A stretch of DNA of 64,000 nt from Turicibacter bilis. GTDB lineage: Bacteria > Bacillota_I > Bacilli_A > MOL361 > Turicibacteraceae. Shown one piece after another: positions 51,931 through 60,580 of the stretch. The stretch spans positions 2,349,001 through 2,413,000 of the forward strand of contig NZ_CP071249.1 of assembly GCF_024499055.1 (NCBI RefSeq). The letters are read 5' to 3'. The notes beneath the pieces were generated by a model that was not told the origin of the DNA, did no database searches, and saw only the letters and a program-made list of their open reading frames with translations. Within the stretch, counting starts at the first letter, position 1. Every line of letters begins with the position of its first letter. The position numbers and the translations under genes are program-made.

Positions 51931-53270
51931 GAGGTTGTAAGATAAAGTGTGTAAACTCTTAAAACAGTTACCATAATAAGTTAACTAATTTAAAGGAGTT
52001 TATTGTTTATGACAAGAAAAGCTGCAATGAAGCAATTATTTAACCTCATGCAAGATGAATACGAAATTAAGTCTGCTAATGATATCGAAGCTGCCTTATT
52101 AAACATGTTTGGAAACTTTATTGAACAGGCATTAGAAGCTGAATTAGATCAACATTTAGGATATAGCCGATATGATTTTCGTAATAAATCAACTTCAAAT
52201 ACACGAAATGGACGTCAATCTAAAACCATTCAAACGCGTCTTGGTGAAACAATGATTCAGGCTCCCAGAGATCGGGAAGGTTCATTTGAACCCCAAATCG
52301 TCCCTAAACGTCAAACAAATGTCATCGGAATTGAAGAAAAGATTCTATCGCTTTATGCTAAAGGATTATCAACACGTGATATTTCTAAAACGTTAGAAGA
52401 GATTTATGGCTTTGAAACGTCACATGAAACAATCTCTGCTGTAACTGATAAAGTGATTCCACTTATTAAAGAATGGCAACAAAGACCCCTTGAAGCTGTT
52501 TATCCTATCGTTTACTTAGATGCACTTCATGTTAAAGTGCGAGATGGAATGAGTGCTTCAACTAAAGCTGTTTATTGTATCATAGGAGTATCATTGGATG
52601 GCCGTAAAGATGTTTTAAGTCTCTCTATCGGAGAAGCCGAAAGTGCTTCTTATTGGATGAGTTTATTAGATGAATTAAAGGCTCGTGGAGTGCAAGATAT
52701 TTGTATTGCCTGTGTTGATGGTTTAAGTGGCTTTGAACAGGCCATTCAAGCTGTTTTTCCTCATGCCCTCGTTCAACGTTGTTTAGTTCATTTAATCCGA
52801 CAATCAACAAAATTTGTTTCTTATCAAGATAGAAAATCATTCTGTTATGATTTAAAACAAATCTATCAAGCGGTTAACCGATCGGCAGCAGAACAAGCCT
52901 TTGAAATCTTTAAGAATAAATGGAGTCCCATAGTGCCTTTAGCCGTTAGGGTTTGGGAAAATAACATCGAAGAGGTTTATCAACTGTTTCAGTTCCCTAA
53001 AGAAATTCGAAAAATGATTTATACGACGAACGCCATTGAAAGCTACAATAGCCAATTAAGAAAAGTGCTAAAGGGAAAAGGAACTTTTCCAAATGAAACA
53101 TCTGTTATGAAATTAATCTATCTTCAAACCATGGAAGTTACTAAGAAGTGGCGACGTCAACTTTCAAATTGGAGTCAAATTTTAAATCAACTATTAATCT
53201 TATATCCAGATCGTTTAACACCTTATCTATAATTTTAAAAATTAGTTTACACACTTAACTTGACAAGGTC
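51931..53270 (+). mobile_element. IS256-family insertion sequence
   Basis: 1.34 kb bounded by imperfect inverted repeats sharing GTGTGTAAACT (51948 region) with AGTTTACACAC (53243 region), and outer GAGGTTGT and ACAAGGTC. It contains one intact transposase. It lies upstream of the glycosyltransferase, in opposite orientation, and may affect its promoter. Confidence 0.9.
52009..53232 (+). CDS. IS256-family transposase
   Basis: 407 residues from the ATG at 52009 (AAAGGAG upstream). Mutator-type transposase: LDQHLGYSRYDFRNKSTSNT, QAPRDREGSFEPQIVPKRQT, and the DDE residues in YLDALHVKVRDG, CVDGLSGFEQAI and TTNAIESYNSQLRK. The H-x-x-x-K and C-terminal regions are intact, so it is likely active. 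Confidence 0.95.
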   Translation: MTRKAAMKQLFNLMQDEYEIKSANDIEAALLNMFGNFIEQALEAELDQHLGYSRYDFRNKSTSNTRNGRQSKTIQTRLGETMIQAPRDREGSFEPQIVPKRQTNVIGIEEKILSLYAKGLSTRDISKTLEEIYGFETSHETISAVTDKVIPLIKEWQQRPLEAVYPIVYLDALHVKVRDGMSASTKAVYCIIGVSLDGRKDVLSLSIGEAESASYWMSLLDELKARGVQDICIACVDGLSGFEQAIQAVFPHALVQRCLVHLIRQSTKFVSYQDRKSFCYDLKQIYQAVNRSAAEQAFEIFKNKWSPIVPLAVRVWENNIEEVYQLFQFPKEIRKMIYTTNAIESYNSQLRKVLKGKGTFPNETSVMKLIYLQTMEVTKKWRRQLSNWSQILNQLLILYPDRLTPYL

Positions 53271-53822
53271 TTAGAAAATATGTATAAAAATTATATTTTA
53301 ATTACTATAGGGAATTTTAATGAAAGGCTCTGTTAGATGAACATGTTGAAATAAGTAATCTATCGACTTGAAGTTAATAGAGTACTTAAAAAGGTTGTTT
53401 AGTTTTGTGTGGGCAATCCAAGTCAGTCCTTATCAGCAAAATTGTCTAATAGCGCTTAATGAAAAGAAGTGATACATTATTTATCATAAGAATTTTTTTG
53501 AATTTATATGGAATAATAAAATCATCTAATTATTTAAATTTAGCACTATAAAATTACCTATAAAAAGATAGATGACCTAGTGAAACATTTGTATAGCTTA
53601 TTTTACTTACAAGAACATTTTGTTACATTTTCAACTGTAAAAAAATTCTATCTAAAGTAGTATAAATGCATCTAAGAAGTAGTAAAAAGAGTAATTTTTT
53701 ATCAATAGAGATGACTATTGTCATAACGAAGGTGTCTTTGTCACAATATGAGAGGTGTGAATTTTTTATAAAAACAGCTATAGTATATTGCGTTATATAA
53801 TATCCCTTGTATAATAAATGTT
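53271..53822. other. Gene-free region upstream of the TetR operon
   Basis: About 550 AT-rich bases without a credible gene. At about 53380-53430 AAAAAGGTTGTTTAGTTTTG and TGGGCAATCC are the end of an IS3-type element (compare 3611-3640 reversed). The final 100 bases hold the TetR operon promoter. Confidence 0.45.
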
Positions 53823-53840
53823 ATATAATAGATATTATAT
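53823..53840. promoter_or_regulatory. Candidate TetR operator
   Basis: TATAATA-GA-TATTATA is a perfect 7-bp inverted repeat with one more pair outside, 19 bases before the regulator start. A related TTATATAATAT half occurs at about 53792-53803. Position suits autoregulation. Confidence 0.5.
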
Positions 53841-53858
53841 TATTAAGAGGAGAAAAGA

Positions 53859-54425
53859 ATGCCACCAAAAGCAAGAATTAGTAAAGAACAAATTATAGAT
53901 AAAGCGGTTGATTTGATTAGAAAGGAGAAAACATTAACAGCCTCTACATTGAGTAAAGAGCTTAAATGTTCAACACAACCTATATTTTGGTATTTCAATA
54001 ATATGGAAGAAGTTAAGAGTGAAACTTTAAAGCAAGCGCATAAAAATTTTAGCGATTTTTTGCGTGTACCAATTGAAGGTATTTCATCATATAAATCTAC
54101 TGGAATTAGGTATATTCAGTTTGCACGTAATGAAAAGGGATTATTTAAGCTCCTTTTTATGAGTGAACGTTCAAAAGATGAAAATATTTTTGTAGATGAT
54201 TCGAACATACATTTTTTAACTAACCTAATATGTAAAACAGAGTTTGTAGACAAATCTAAAGCCGATGAAATATATAAGATTATGTGGTTATTTTGTCATG
54301 GGATTGCAACTATGATTGCAACAAAAACTGTAGAAATAAATGATTCTGAAGTAGAGTATATGCTTGAAACTGTGTGTAAAGGTATTATAGGAGGAAATAG
54401 AAATGAAACTATTATTAAGCGATAA
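53859..54425 (+). CDS. TetR-family transcriptional regulator
   Basis: 188 residues. The N-terminal HTH spans about 8-55 (SKEQIIDKAVDLIRKEKTLT, then LSKELKCSTQPIFWYFNNME), with the usual F-W-Y-F-N recognition helix end. The C-terminal ligand domain is TetR_C-like (WLFCHGIATMIATKTVEIND). It overlaps the next gene by 23 bases and leads an operon with two flavodoxin-like genes, so it likely senses a quinone, nitro compound or other redox-active molecule and controls their expression. Confidence 0.9.
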   Translation: MPPKARISKEQIIDKAVDLIRKEKTLTASTLSKELKCSTQPIFWYFNNMEEVKSETLKQAHKNFSDFLRVPIEGISSYKSTGIRYIQFARNEKGLFKLLFMSERSKDENIFVDDSNIHFLTNLICKTEFVDKSKADEIYKIMWLFCHGIATMIATKTVEINDSEVEYMLETVCKGIIGGNRNETIIKR

Positions 54426-54915
54426 ACATGTGCATATTAACTTTATAGAAAGTGATGAAAATAAGTATATTAACCTCTCTAATCTTAAAATTTCCAACTG
54501 TGTGGGGTGCTTTGGCTGTTGGACTAGAACACCAGGTAAGTGTGTTATTCGTGATGATGCAGTGAAGGTTTATCCTATTATTGCGAAGAGTGATGAGATT
54601 ATTTATGTAAGTAAAATAAAATATGGTTGCTATGACACAGTGATGAAAACTATGCTTGAGCGTGCTATTCCAATTCAACAAGCTTTTATTCGCCTTTTAG
54701 ATGGAGAAGCACATCATGTGCAACGTGATGTTGCTATGAAAAATGCAGTTATTATTGCATACGGCAATATAGAGCAGGGAGAACAAGAAATATTTAAACG
54801 TTTAATAGAGCGCAATGCTCACAATATGAATTTTAAGAGTTTCAAGATTCTTTTTGTAGATGAAGAAAATTTGGAAAAAGTAGTGATGGAGGAGGTTGAA
54901 AAATGGGAAAAGTAA
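54403..54915 (+). CDS. NAD(P)H-dependent FMN reductase-like protein
   Basis: 170 residues, flavodoxin-like fold. SNCVGCFGCWTRTPGKCVIR is the cysteine-containing segment of iron-sulfur flavoprotein/multimeric flavodoxins. Then DEIIYVSKIKYGCYDTVMKT gives the loop that contacts FMN. The usual G-S-x-R phosphate loop at the N-terminus is replaced by LLSDKHVHINF, so FMN binding may be altered or this subunit may pair with the next one. Translationally coupled on both sides. Confidence 0.75.
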   Translation: MKLLLSDKHVHINFIESDENKYINLSNLKISNCVGCFGCWTRTPGKCVIRDDAVKVYPIIAKSDEIIYVSKIKYGCYDTVMKTMLERAIPIQQAFIRLLDGEAHHVQRDVAMKNAVIIAYGNIEQGEQEIFKRLIERNAHNMNFKSFKILFVDEENLEKVVMEEVEKWEK

Positions 54916-55505
54916 TTATTATAAACGGTAGTCCTAGGGCGACAAAATCAAATTCTAAACGTTATGGAGATATTTTTAGATGTTTTTATAAAGGCGATAC
55001 AGATACTTTTAATATTACGAAGAATAATCATAACGATATTTGTAGCAAAATAGAAGAATATAGCGATATTTTATTTATTTTTCCATTATATGCAGATGGG
55101 ATTCCTGTGACATTACTTAATTTTTTAAAGTTTTTGGAACAGAATCCTCCTAAAAATAAACCTAATATAAATATAATGATAAATTGTGGTTTTATAGAGC
55201 CTTCACAAAATGAAGTTTGTATTGATATGATTAGATTATTTTGTAAACAAAATAGATATACTTTTGGATCGGTATTATCAATAGGTAGTGGGGAAGCAAT
55301 TTTAGATACACCATTTAGATTTCTTGTTAGATGGAAAATAAAAAGGTTATCAAAATCTATTTATAATAATAGATTTGAAAGTTTAAATATTACTATGCCA
55401 ATATCAAAGAAGTTGTTTATTAAGGCATCTACAAATTATTGGGTTGATTATGGAAAGCGAAATGGTATTACAAAATCGGAGATGGAAACCATGAAGATAG
55501 AGTAG
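54903..55505 (+). CDS. Flavodoxin-like NAD(P)H oxidoreductase
   Basis: 200 residues. The start VIIINGSPRATKSNSKRYGD is the FMN phosphate-binding loop of the NADPH-dependent FMN reductase family. FIFPLYADGIPVTLLNFLKF is the isoalloxazine-contact strand and helix. A long basic C-terminal part (FRFLVRWKIKRLSKSIY) follows. It overlaps the previous gene by 13 bases. The two may form one enzyme, one protein bringing the phosphate loop and the other the cysteine segment. Confidence 0.82.
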   Translation: MGKVIIINGSPRATKSNSKRYGDIFRCFYKGDTDTFNITKNNHNDICSKIEEYSDILFIFPLYADGIPVTLLNFLKFLEQNPPKNKPNINIMINCGFIEPSQNEVCIDMIRLFCKQNRYTFGSVLSIGSGEAILDTPFRFLVRWKIKRLSKSIYNNRFESLNITMPISKKLFIKASTNYWVDYGKRNGITKSEMETMKIE

Positions 55506-56310
55506 CGGTGATTATTATTATAACTGGATTCTAAATGAAACGAATGGAGCGGTTACAGTAGTACGTGGATAGCCGACACTAGCAAAATTATCATATTGAA
55601 TAATCTTCTAGTGTCGTATTAATCATTGGTTGAGCGACTGTTACTGGGAACAAGTGTCTATGTGAATGGAAAGTCAACTGTAGTAACTAAAATTAATCAG
55701 GCATATACTGTATACGAATCTAAGATTAATTCTTATAGGCTAAGCGGAGCTGGGACTAGTATCGTTATTTTACCATTCTAACTGTTTATAACGATATGGT
55801 ATATCTATGGGAGTAGTTAATCAATGAATACAGCTCTACGATCTCAATGATTTCCTTTCATTAGACATTGTATTTGGTGTTGAATTCCTGTTTAATATGT
55901 TGATAACAATTCGTTTATAATATCATTATCTATCTCTTTATTTTTTTATTGACTACGAATATCTAAAATAGAGCATGAATAAATCTATATTCTGATATGT
56001 AACGAAAAAAAGTTTTATTGGAATGGCAACACTAAACTAAACAACTTTTTAAGGGGGGGGCACGATGCTCAACCAGAGATAAGTATCCTATTGAAGAATG
56101 GATTTTATGGTTATGATACTAGTTAACGTAGTCTGCAATTTCATAGCCTAATTGTTCTTGTGTTTGAAATACATGTTGATTGACAATTCACTTAAAGCGT
56201 TAGAAAATTCAAATTTTGATTATTTAGAGGTATAACAAAAAACAACAGATGGAGAGAATATGATGAACTATTACTCACTATCTGTTGTTTAAATTTTTGT
56301 CAGGGTTTAT
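55506..56310. other. Gene-poor region with remnants
   Basis: At 55626-55781 an open frame starting with TTG reads LLLGTSVYVNGKSTVVTKIN and a SGAGTSIVILPF end. It looks like the tail of a lost structural or surface protein and has no ribosome binding site. ACACTAG/CTAGTGT pairs near 55579-55617 form a loose hairpin. An IS3 fragment lies at 56025-56190. Nothing else is supported. Confidence 0.45.
56025..56190 (-). pseudogene. IS3 orfB 3' fragment
   Basis: CAACACTAAACTAAACAACT then TTTTTAAGG matches the left end of the IS3 at 3615. The following stretch is a decayed version of that element's orfB end (Leu-Gly-Tyr-Glu-x-Ala-Asp-Tyr region recognisable on the minus strand). A G8 run at 56055-56062 marks damage. 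Confidence 0.7.
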
Positions 56311-56535
56311 TTAAAATGTCTCACAAACTAAGTCACTGATTTCTTTTTGAAATTCGTTATTCCCATACCATTCTAATTGATTGTAAAGGTACATTACATC
56401 TGTGGTACAATTAATCAGTAAATAAAGCTCTGTGATTTCCAGTACTTCTCCTGAGGAGACGTTGTGTTTAACTGCTAATTTTTGTAGCGGGAGTCGGTGT
56501 GTTTCTAGCCATTTGTTAATAACATCGTTATTCAT
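56311..56535 (-). CDS. Small hypothetical protein, 74 aa
   Basis: Helical and soluble: NNDVINKWLETHRLPLQKLA, then VSSGEVLEITELYLLINCTT, and an acidic end. The KLAVKHNVSSGEV part could be a short HTH. AATGGAGAGATAAAATT lies in front of the ATG. No recognised family; it lies alone in a remnant-rich stretch. Confidence 0.5.
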   Translation of the reverse strand: MNNDVINKWLETHRLPLQKLAVKHNVSSGEVLEITELYLLINCTTDVMYLYNQLEWYGNNEFQKEISDLVCETF

Positions 56536-56730
56536 AATTTTATCTCTCCATTTTCTTTACTTGCCACCATCTTGCCACTAATATATAAAACAGAGTATGA
56601 TTAAGCTTATATTCCGATATGTAATGAAAAAAATAAGTTTTACTTATGGATATCGTAATATCAAAGGTTTAGAATGATTTTTTATAAACTTTCATAGGTT
56701 TATTTTATTTTCATAGTTAGATTTAACAAG

Positions 56731-57255
56731 TTGGTTACAAAGTACTGTAGTGACAGAGAATTGAAGAGTCTAGATTTCTGGTGGGTATATAAACCTTCTT
56801 GTACTTATGAATTTGAAGAGTATGTGGTGTATCGAATAGAGGCTCAACATAAAAAGTATGTCAAGTTAGAACAACATCAATTTAAAATGGATACTGAAAA
56901 AGGTATACATGAATTCGTAATTGTAGAACTTACGAGTGATGCAGTTGTAAGAATGATACAAGAAGAAGGGTATGAATTAACAGAAATCGATATTGAAGAA
57001 ATTAAACTTGGGCTAGATAATAGTTATTGTGAAATGTGTTACTATATGATTGAATATTATTTCAATAGTGGTGATTACTTAGATTTAGATAATGGGTATT
57101 ATCATGGTGAAACTTTGTGGTTAAATGATGTTTGGATTAATCATCAGTATATTGAAACTAAATGGAATATATTTACTGATAAAAAAGAAGCTATTAATTG
57201 GATTTATGAGAATTATCTCGAAGATGAATGGGTAGTAGAGGAAATCATATCTTAA
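56731..57255 (+). CDS. Hypothetical protein next to ssrA
   Basis: 174 residues, very acidic and rich in Tyr and Trp (LKSLDFWWVYKPSCTYEFEE, DLDNGYYHGETLWLNDVWIN, NWIYENYLEDEWVVEEIIS). No signal peptide, membrane segment or recognised domain. The ATG lacks a good Shine-Dalgarno, so the true start may be lost or different. It is the last gene of the island side before ssrA and ends at the palindromic terminator. Confidence 0.55.
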   Translation: MVTKYCSDRELKSLDFWWVYKPSCTYEFEEYVVYRIEAQHKKYVKLEQHQFKMDTEKGIHEFVIVELTSDAVVRMIQEEGYELTEIDIEEIKLGLDNSYCEMCYYMIEYYFNSGDYLDLDNGYYHGETLWLNDVWINHQYIETKWNIFTDKKEAINWIYENYLEDEWVVEEIIS

Positions 57256-57295
57256 AGAATATATATTATCTTAATATTGTTAGTATTAGAAAAAA

Positions 57296-57350
57296 ATAAA
57301 AAAACCATTATCTCAAATCAGATTTAATCTGAACTCAGATAATGGTTTTT
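57296..57350. terminator. Palindromic terminator next to ssrA
   Basis: Same palindrome as at 3196 and 48784 (ACCATTATCTCAAATCAGAT with inverted partner). It could serve both ssrA (minus strand) and the 56731 gene. This is probably the original from which the island-end copies derive. Confidence 0.85.
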
Positions 57351-57393
57351 ATTTGGATTAATTTTCCTGTAACAGTTGTGGACGTGGATATTA

Positions 57394-57739
57394 TGGTGGA
57401 GATGGGGGGAGTCGAACCCCCGTCCTAAAACACCGACCACTTAACTTTCTACAAGTTTAGTCTCCTATTAAATTTAACGGGTGACTGGTTAGGCGACACA
57501 CCTGTCAGACCGCGAGTTTGATCATCTCTTCTAGGCTATTCAAACGGCACAGACTAGCGTATCCCACTACAGTGAGCCTAGTCATTCAACATGGGCGATT
57601 GAATGGTAGGCAGCTACGTTATATTAAGCAGCTAATTGTAAGTTTGTTTTTCCGGTTATTAAAACCTCGACCTTTTAACGTGGGTTAACACGACTTGCTT
57701 ATTAAGCTCAAATGCCCCAGTCGAATCCGTAACATCCCC
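57394..57739 (-). ncRNA. ssrA: Transfer-messenger RNA (tmRNA, SsrA)
   Basis: One-piece tmRNA of about 346 nt that rescues stalled ribosomes. The 5' end on the minus strand is GGGGATGTTACGGATTCGAC then TGGGG. The 3' end has the T-arm GGGGGTTCGACTCCCCC followed by CATCTCCACCA, with CCA encoded; GGGGATG and CATCTCC form the acceptor stem. The tag reading frame at 57624-57653 encodes GKTNLQLAA and a stop, ending in the usual Leu-Ala-Ala degradation signal. Its 3' end is a common integration target, and copies of it occur elsewhere in this window. Confidence 0.96.
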
Positions 57740-57954
57740 AGGTTAATTTGATTACATAAAACATTATACTTTATTTTATCTGATTTGACAAGTTCTCATA
57801 ACTGTCAATCCAAGTCAACACTCCCAATAGTATGTGAATTTAAACAATTCTTATGTTTCAAATTACTAAAAAAAGTGAAAACGTGTTTAATATCTCAGAT
57901 TTGGTTCATAATAAAAACGTGATTTCTGTTAAACAGTCCAAACTGAGGTGAATT

Positions 57955-58827
57955 ATGCTAAATATTATAACGAACATACTATTAACGGTGATGTCTATCT
58001 TGTCATCATCAAACGTATTAGTTACTAATCTCGAGCAAAACCAAATTGAATCACAACAATTAATGAATGTATTAATTTCTACCGAGGAAAATGAAACACA
58101 AATTAGTTTTTTAAATAAAGAATCTAATGATGATACACCATCAAATCAAAAACAGGAGTCACAAGAACTTCACAAAGTGAACTCATCTTCTGAAGTAAGT
58201 GATATTCCTAGAATAGAGGAAGATGAAGCAAAGAAAAAGGTAGCTTTAGCTAACCTACAGGCAGCTTTAAGTGAAAGTCAAAATGAAGACTTAGAAGAGA
58301 ACCCACAACAAGAAGTTTCAAATCAAGCATTCAAGCTTAGTAGTTCAGGTGATGAAATTGTAAAAGTGATACCACTATCAACGATCTCAAATTCTGATAG
58401 TAAAGTAGATGAAACGGAGACTGTTTTTAAAGATTATCGTCAGACATTTTATAGTGTAACAGGTGGTGAGGTTAAAGTCGGGTATGGTCTTACTTATCAA
58501 GATGATAGCGTTAAGGTGATTGATAACGTGATGCACTATTATGATGCTCAATATGAATGGCTTCCTATTGTTGCGATAAACATTGATGAAGTATTAGAAG
58601 TGGGACTAAATGAACGTGGCATTCCTAATTACTATGGAACAGTTTTAGAAATTACTTATCCAGAAGGAGATACACAAAAAGCTATTGTTTTAGATGCATG
58701 TGGTGCTTGTAGTTGGGACAACCGTATTGATTTATGGGTGTATGATCATGATTATCAGCATGATATTAAAGGAATTGAATATCGTATCGTTAGGGAAGGA
58801 TTTAAAGATGATAAAGAACAATCATGA
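57955..58827 (+). CDS. Secreted 3D/RlpA-like domain protein
   Basis: 290 residues. The N-terminus is hydrophobic (LNIITNILLTVMSILSSSNV), acting as signal peptide or anchor. A long acidic, Gln/Ser/Glu-rich linker spans about 35-155. The C-terminal domain (VTGGEVKVGYGLTYQDD, VVLDACGACSWDNRIDLWVY in part) has the GxxYGTxLEI and DACGAC...DxW features of double-psi beta-barrel 3D domains, found in cell-wall lytic or resuscitation proteins. Probable peptidoglycan-acting or wall-binding protein. Overlaps a small gene at its end. Confidence 0.75.
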   Translation: MLNIITNILLTVMSILSSSNVLVTNLEQNQIESQQLMNVLISTEENETQISFLNKESNDDTPSNQKQESQELHKVNSSSEVSDIPRIEEDEAKKKVALANLQAALSESQNEDLEENPQQEVSNQAFKLSSSGDEIVKVIPLSTISNSDSKVDETETVFKDYRQTFYSVTGGEVKVGYGLTYQDDSVKVIDNVMHYYDAQYEWLPIVAINIDEVLEVGLNERGIPNYYGTVLEITYPEGDTQKAIVLDACGACSWDNRIDLWVYDHDYQHDIKGIEYRIVREGFKDDKEQS

Positions 58828-58948
58828 TATTGAGTCACTACAAGTAATGCTTATTAAAATGATAGAAGATCGTATGTTAAGTGAAGATGATTATAATTTA
58901 ATAACGAAATACTTAGATAAGTTAAAAAATGATTTAAATAAAAAGTAG
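58808..58948 (+). CDS. Small SHOCT-like protein, 46 aa
   Basis: Encodes MIKNNHDIESLQVMLIKMIE, then DRMLSEDDYNLITKYLDKL and a Lys-rich end. The SEDDY segment resembles the short C-terminal SHOCT-type helix pair. It overlaps the previous gene by 20 bases in another frame, with TTTAAAG as a weak ribosome site, so coupled translation is plausible. Confidence 0.5.
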   Translation: MIKNNHDIESLQVMLIKMIEDRMLSEDDYNLITKYLDKLKNDLNKK

Positions 58949-58972
58949 GTTTCGCTCGACCTACTTTTTTGT
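58940..58972. terminator. Bidirectional terminator
   Basis: AAAAAGTAGGT and ACCTACTTTTTT around a TTCGCTCG loop, between convergent genes. Confidence 0.9.
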
Positions 58973-59866
58973 ATTTTCTAACAACGTTTGACTATGACTT
59001 AAAAGAAAATCTTTAAATGCTGTAATGGATGGGGTGACATATTGGTTTCGAACTGATGCCAGATAAATGTAACGTTCATGTTTAGGGTTTGTAATCGGTA
59101 AAATCTTGACGTTGAATTGTTCTAAAAATGGAATTCGAGGAATAATTGCAATACCATAATTCACAGAGACTAAACCTGCTACTGCAGTATCTTCTTCAAC
59201 TTCACAACGAATGGTTGGATGGATATTTGCTGCATTAAACAAAGAATCAATGATCTTACGGACTCCGCTTTCTTTATTGAAGGAGATAAATGGATAATCA
59301 ATGGTCTCGTTTAAATCAATCGTTTCTTTTTGTGCTAAAGGATGCTGAGGCGGTACAATCATCACCAATTCTTGCTGAGTAATTGGAATAAATTCGATGT
59401 CTGGTTCATTTTCAACATAGGAGCAGAGAGCTAAGTCGTATTTTTCGGATTTTAAATCTTGAATCAGTTGTTTTGTGTTACCTTGCCCAAATGAGAAGCG
59501 AATATTTTGATGAGTCTCATGCTTTGAAAATTCCGTGATAAGATGAGGAATAAAGCTCGCACCTAACGTATAAATGAACCCCAACTCAATTGAACCATTT
59601 GTTTGATTAGTTAATTCACGTAATTTTTTTTCGCCTAACGCCAATTCATCTAAGGCATTTTCGACGTAAGTTAGGAAAAAACGTCCGTGTTTTGTTAAAC
59701 GAATATTTCGTCCGTGTTTTTCAAAAAGAGATGTTCCAAGATCTTTTTCAAGTGAAGCAATGGCATGACTTAAACTCGGTTGAGTAATAGAGAGTTGTTC
59801 AGCAGCTTGTGTATAATGTTCTAACTTAGCTAAAACTCGAAAGTATTGAAGATGGTTTAAGTTCAT
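58961..59866 (-). CDS. LysR-family transcriptional regulator
   Basis: 301 residues. Winged HTH at 1-60 (LNHLQYFRVLAKLEHYTQAA, SITQPSLSHAIASLEKDLGT). Substrate-binding domain from about 90 with two Rossmann-like lobes (IELGFIYTLGASFIPHLITE, DLALCSYVENEPDIEFIPIT, VNYGIAIIPRIPF). Resembles CysL/CynR-type regulators. It stands alone, and the 290-base upstream region probably contains its own operator; no neighbouring target gene is obvious. Confidence 0.93.
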   Translation of the reverse strand: MNLNHLQYFRVLAKLEHYTQAAEQLSITQPSLSHAIASLEKDLGTSLFEKHGRNIRLTKHGRFFLTYVENALDELALGEKKLRELTNQTNGSIELGFIYTLGASFIPHLITEFSKHETHQNIRFSFGQGNTKQLIQDLKSEKYDLALCSYVENEPDIEFIPITQQELVMIVPPQHPLAQKETIDLNETIDYPFISFNKESGVRKIIDSLFNAANIHPTIRCEVEEDTAVAGLVSVNYGIAIIPRIPFLEQFNVKILPITNPKHERYIYLASVRNQYVTPSITAFKDFLLSHSQTLLENTKK

Positions 59867-60156
59867 ATTGGGTCACCTGCCACTATTAAAAGTTTTATTA
59901 TTTGATAATAGTATATCACACCTATAGATAAAATGAATGAATTTAATAATAGGAAGCGATTAGCAATCATTAAAATAAGAATTGATGATTATTGATTTAA
60001 TGTGTCTTTCAATACCCTAAAAATTTTAACGTCTATTGGATGACAGTAACCTTGATTAGTTTTAAAGACATTGAAAAAATTTATCAGTAAATAAATCAGT
60101 TCCCATTTCTAGGCTCTTTCATATTTTATAGTAAAGAGATCGGAGGGGATGGTGTT

Positions 60157-60522
60157 GTGATTAGAAAAGAAATTGGTTATTTAAAGTTAACAACTGTGCT
60201 TATTCAGTTGCTTATTATTTTAATGTTAGCACCTGTGACTAAAAATTTTGTTGACCAACTATTTGGGGGACTTCTGATTAACGAACTAACGTTATTCATT
60301 CTATTTTTATTACATGGCTACACTTATCGAGAATGTAGCCGAAGTCGTATGTTAAAAAGTGGACACCTATTCGGAATCACAGCTGTCATGTTCCAAGTTA
60401 GTATCCCACTATATGTCTTATCAACACTCATACTTGGGGTTGAAACCTATCTACTACTAGCTAACCGTTGGCCCTTCAAAGGAAACTCAGTTAACCAAAT
60501 CAAAAAAATTAAACATAAATAA
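60157..60522 (+). CDS. Small membrane protein, 121 aa
   Basis: Four predicted membrane segments (LTTVLIQLLIILMLAPVTKN, ELTLFILFLLHGYTY, LFGITAVMFQVSIPLYVLST, LGVETYLLLANRW). The GTG start follows CGGAGGGG at a good distance. No family recognised. Own terminator behind it. Confidence 0.65.
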   Translation: MIRKEIGYLKLTTVLIQLLIILMLAPVTKNFVDQLFGGLLINELTLFILFLLHGYTYRECSRSRMLKSGHLFGITAVMFQVSIPLYVLSTLILGVETYLLLANRWPFKGNSVNQIKKIKHK

Positions 60523-60555
60523 AAAGAGCAAACAGCAATGTTTGCTCCTTTTTGT
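60520..60555. terminator. Terminator hairpin
   Basis: AAAAAGAGCAAACA pairs with TGTTTGCTCCTTTTT between convergent genes. Confidence 0.85.
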
Positions 60556-60580
60556 TGCCTTTTGCTTTTAAATGAAGTTA

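Noticed and set aside
57394-57739. Ordinary tRNA gene at the T-arm-like sequence
   Set aside because: The T arm and CCA end are joined to a 5' end 340 bases away and an internal tag frame ending Leu-Ala-Ala, which makes it tmRNA.
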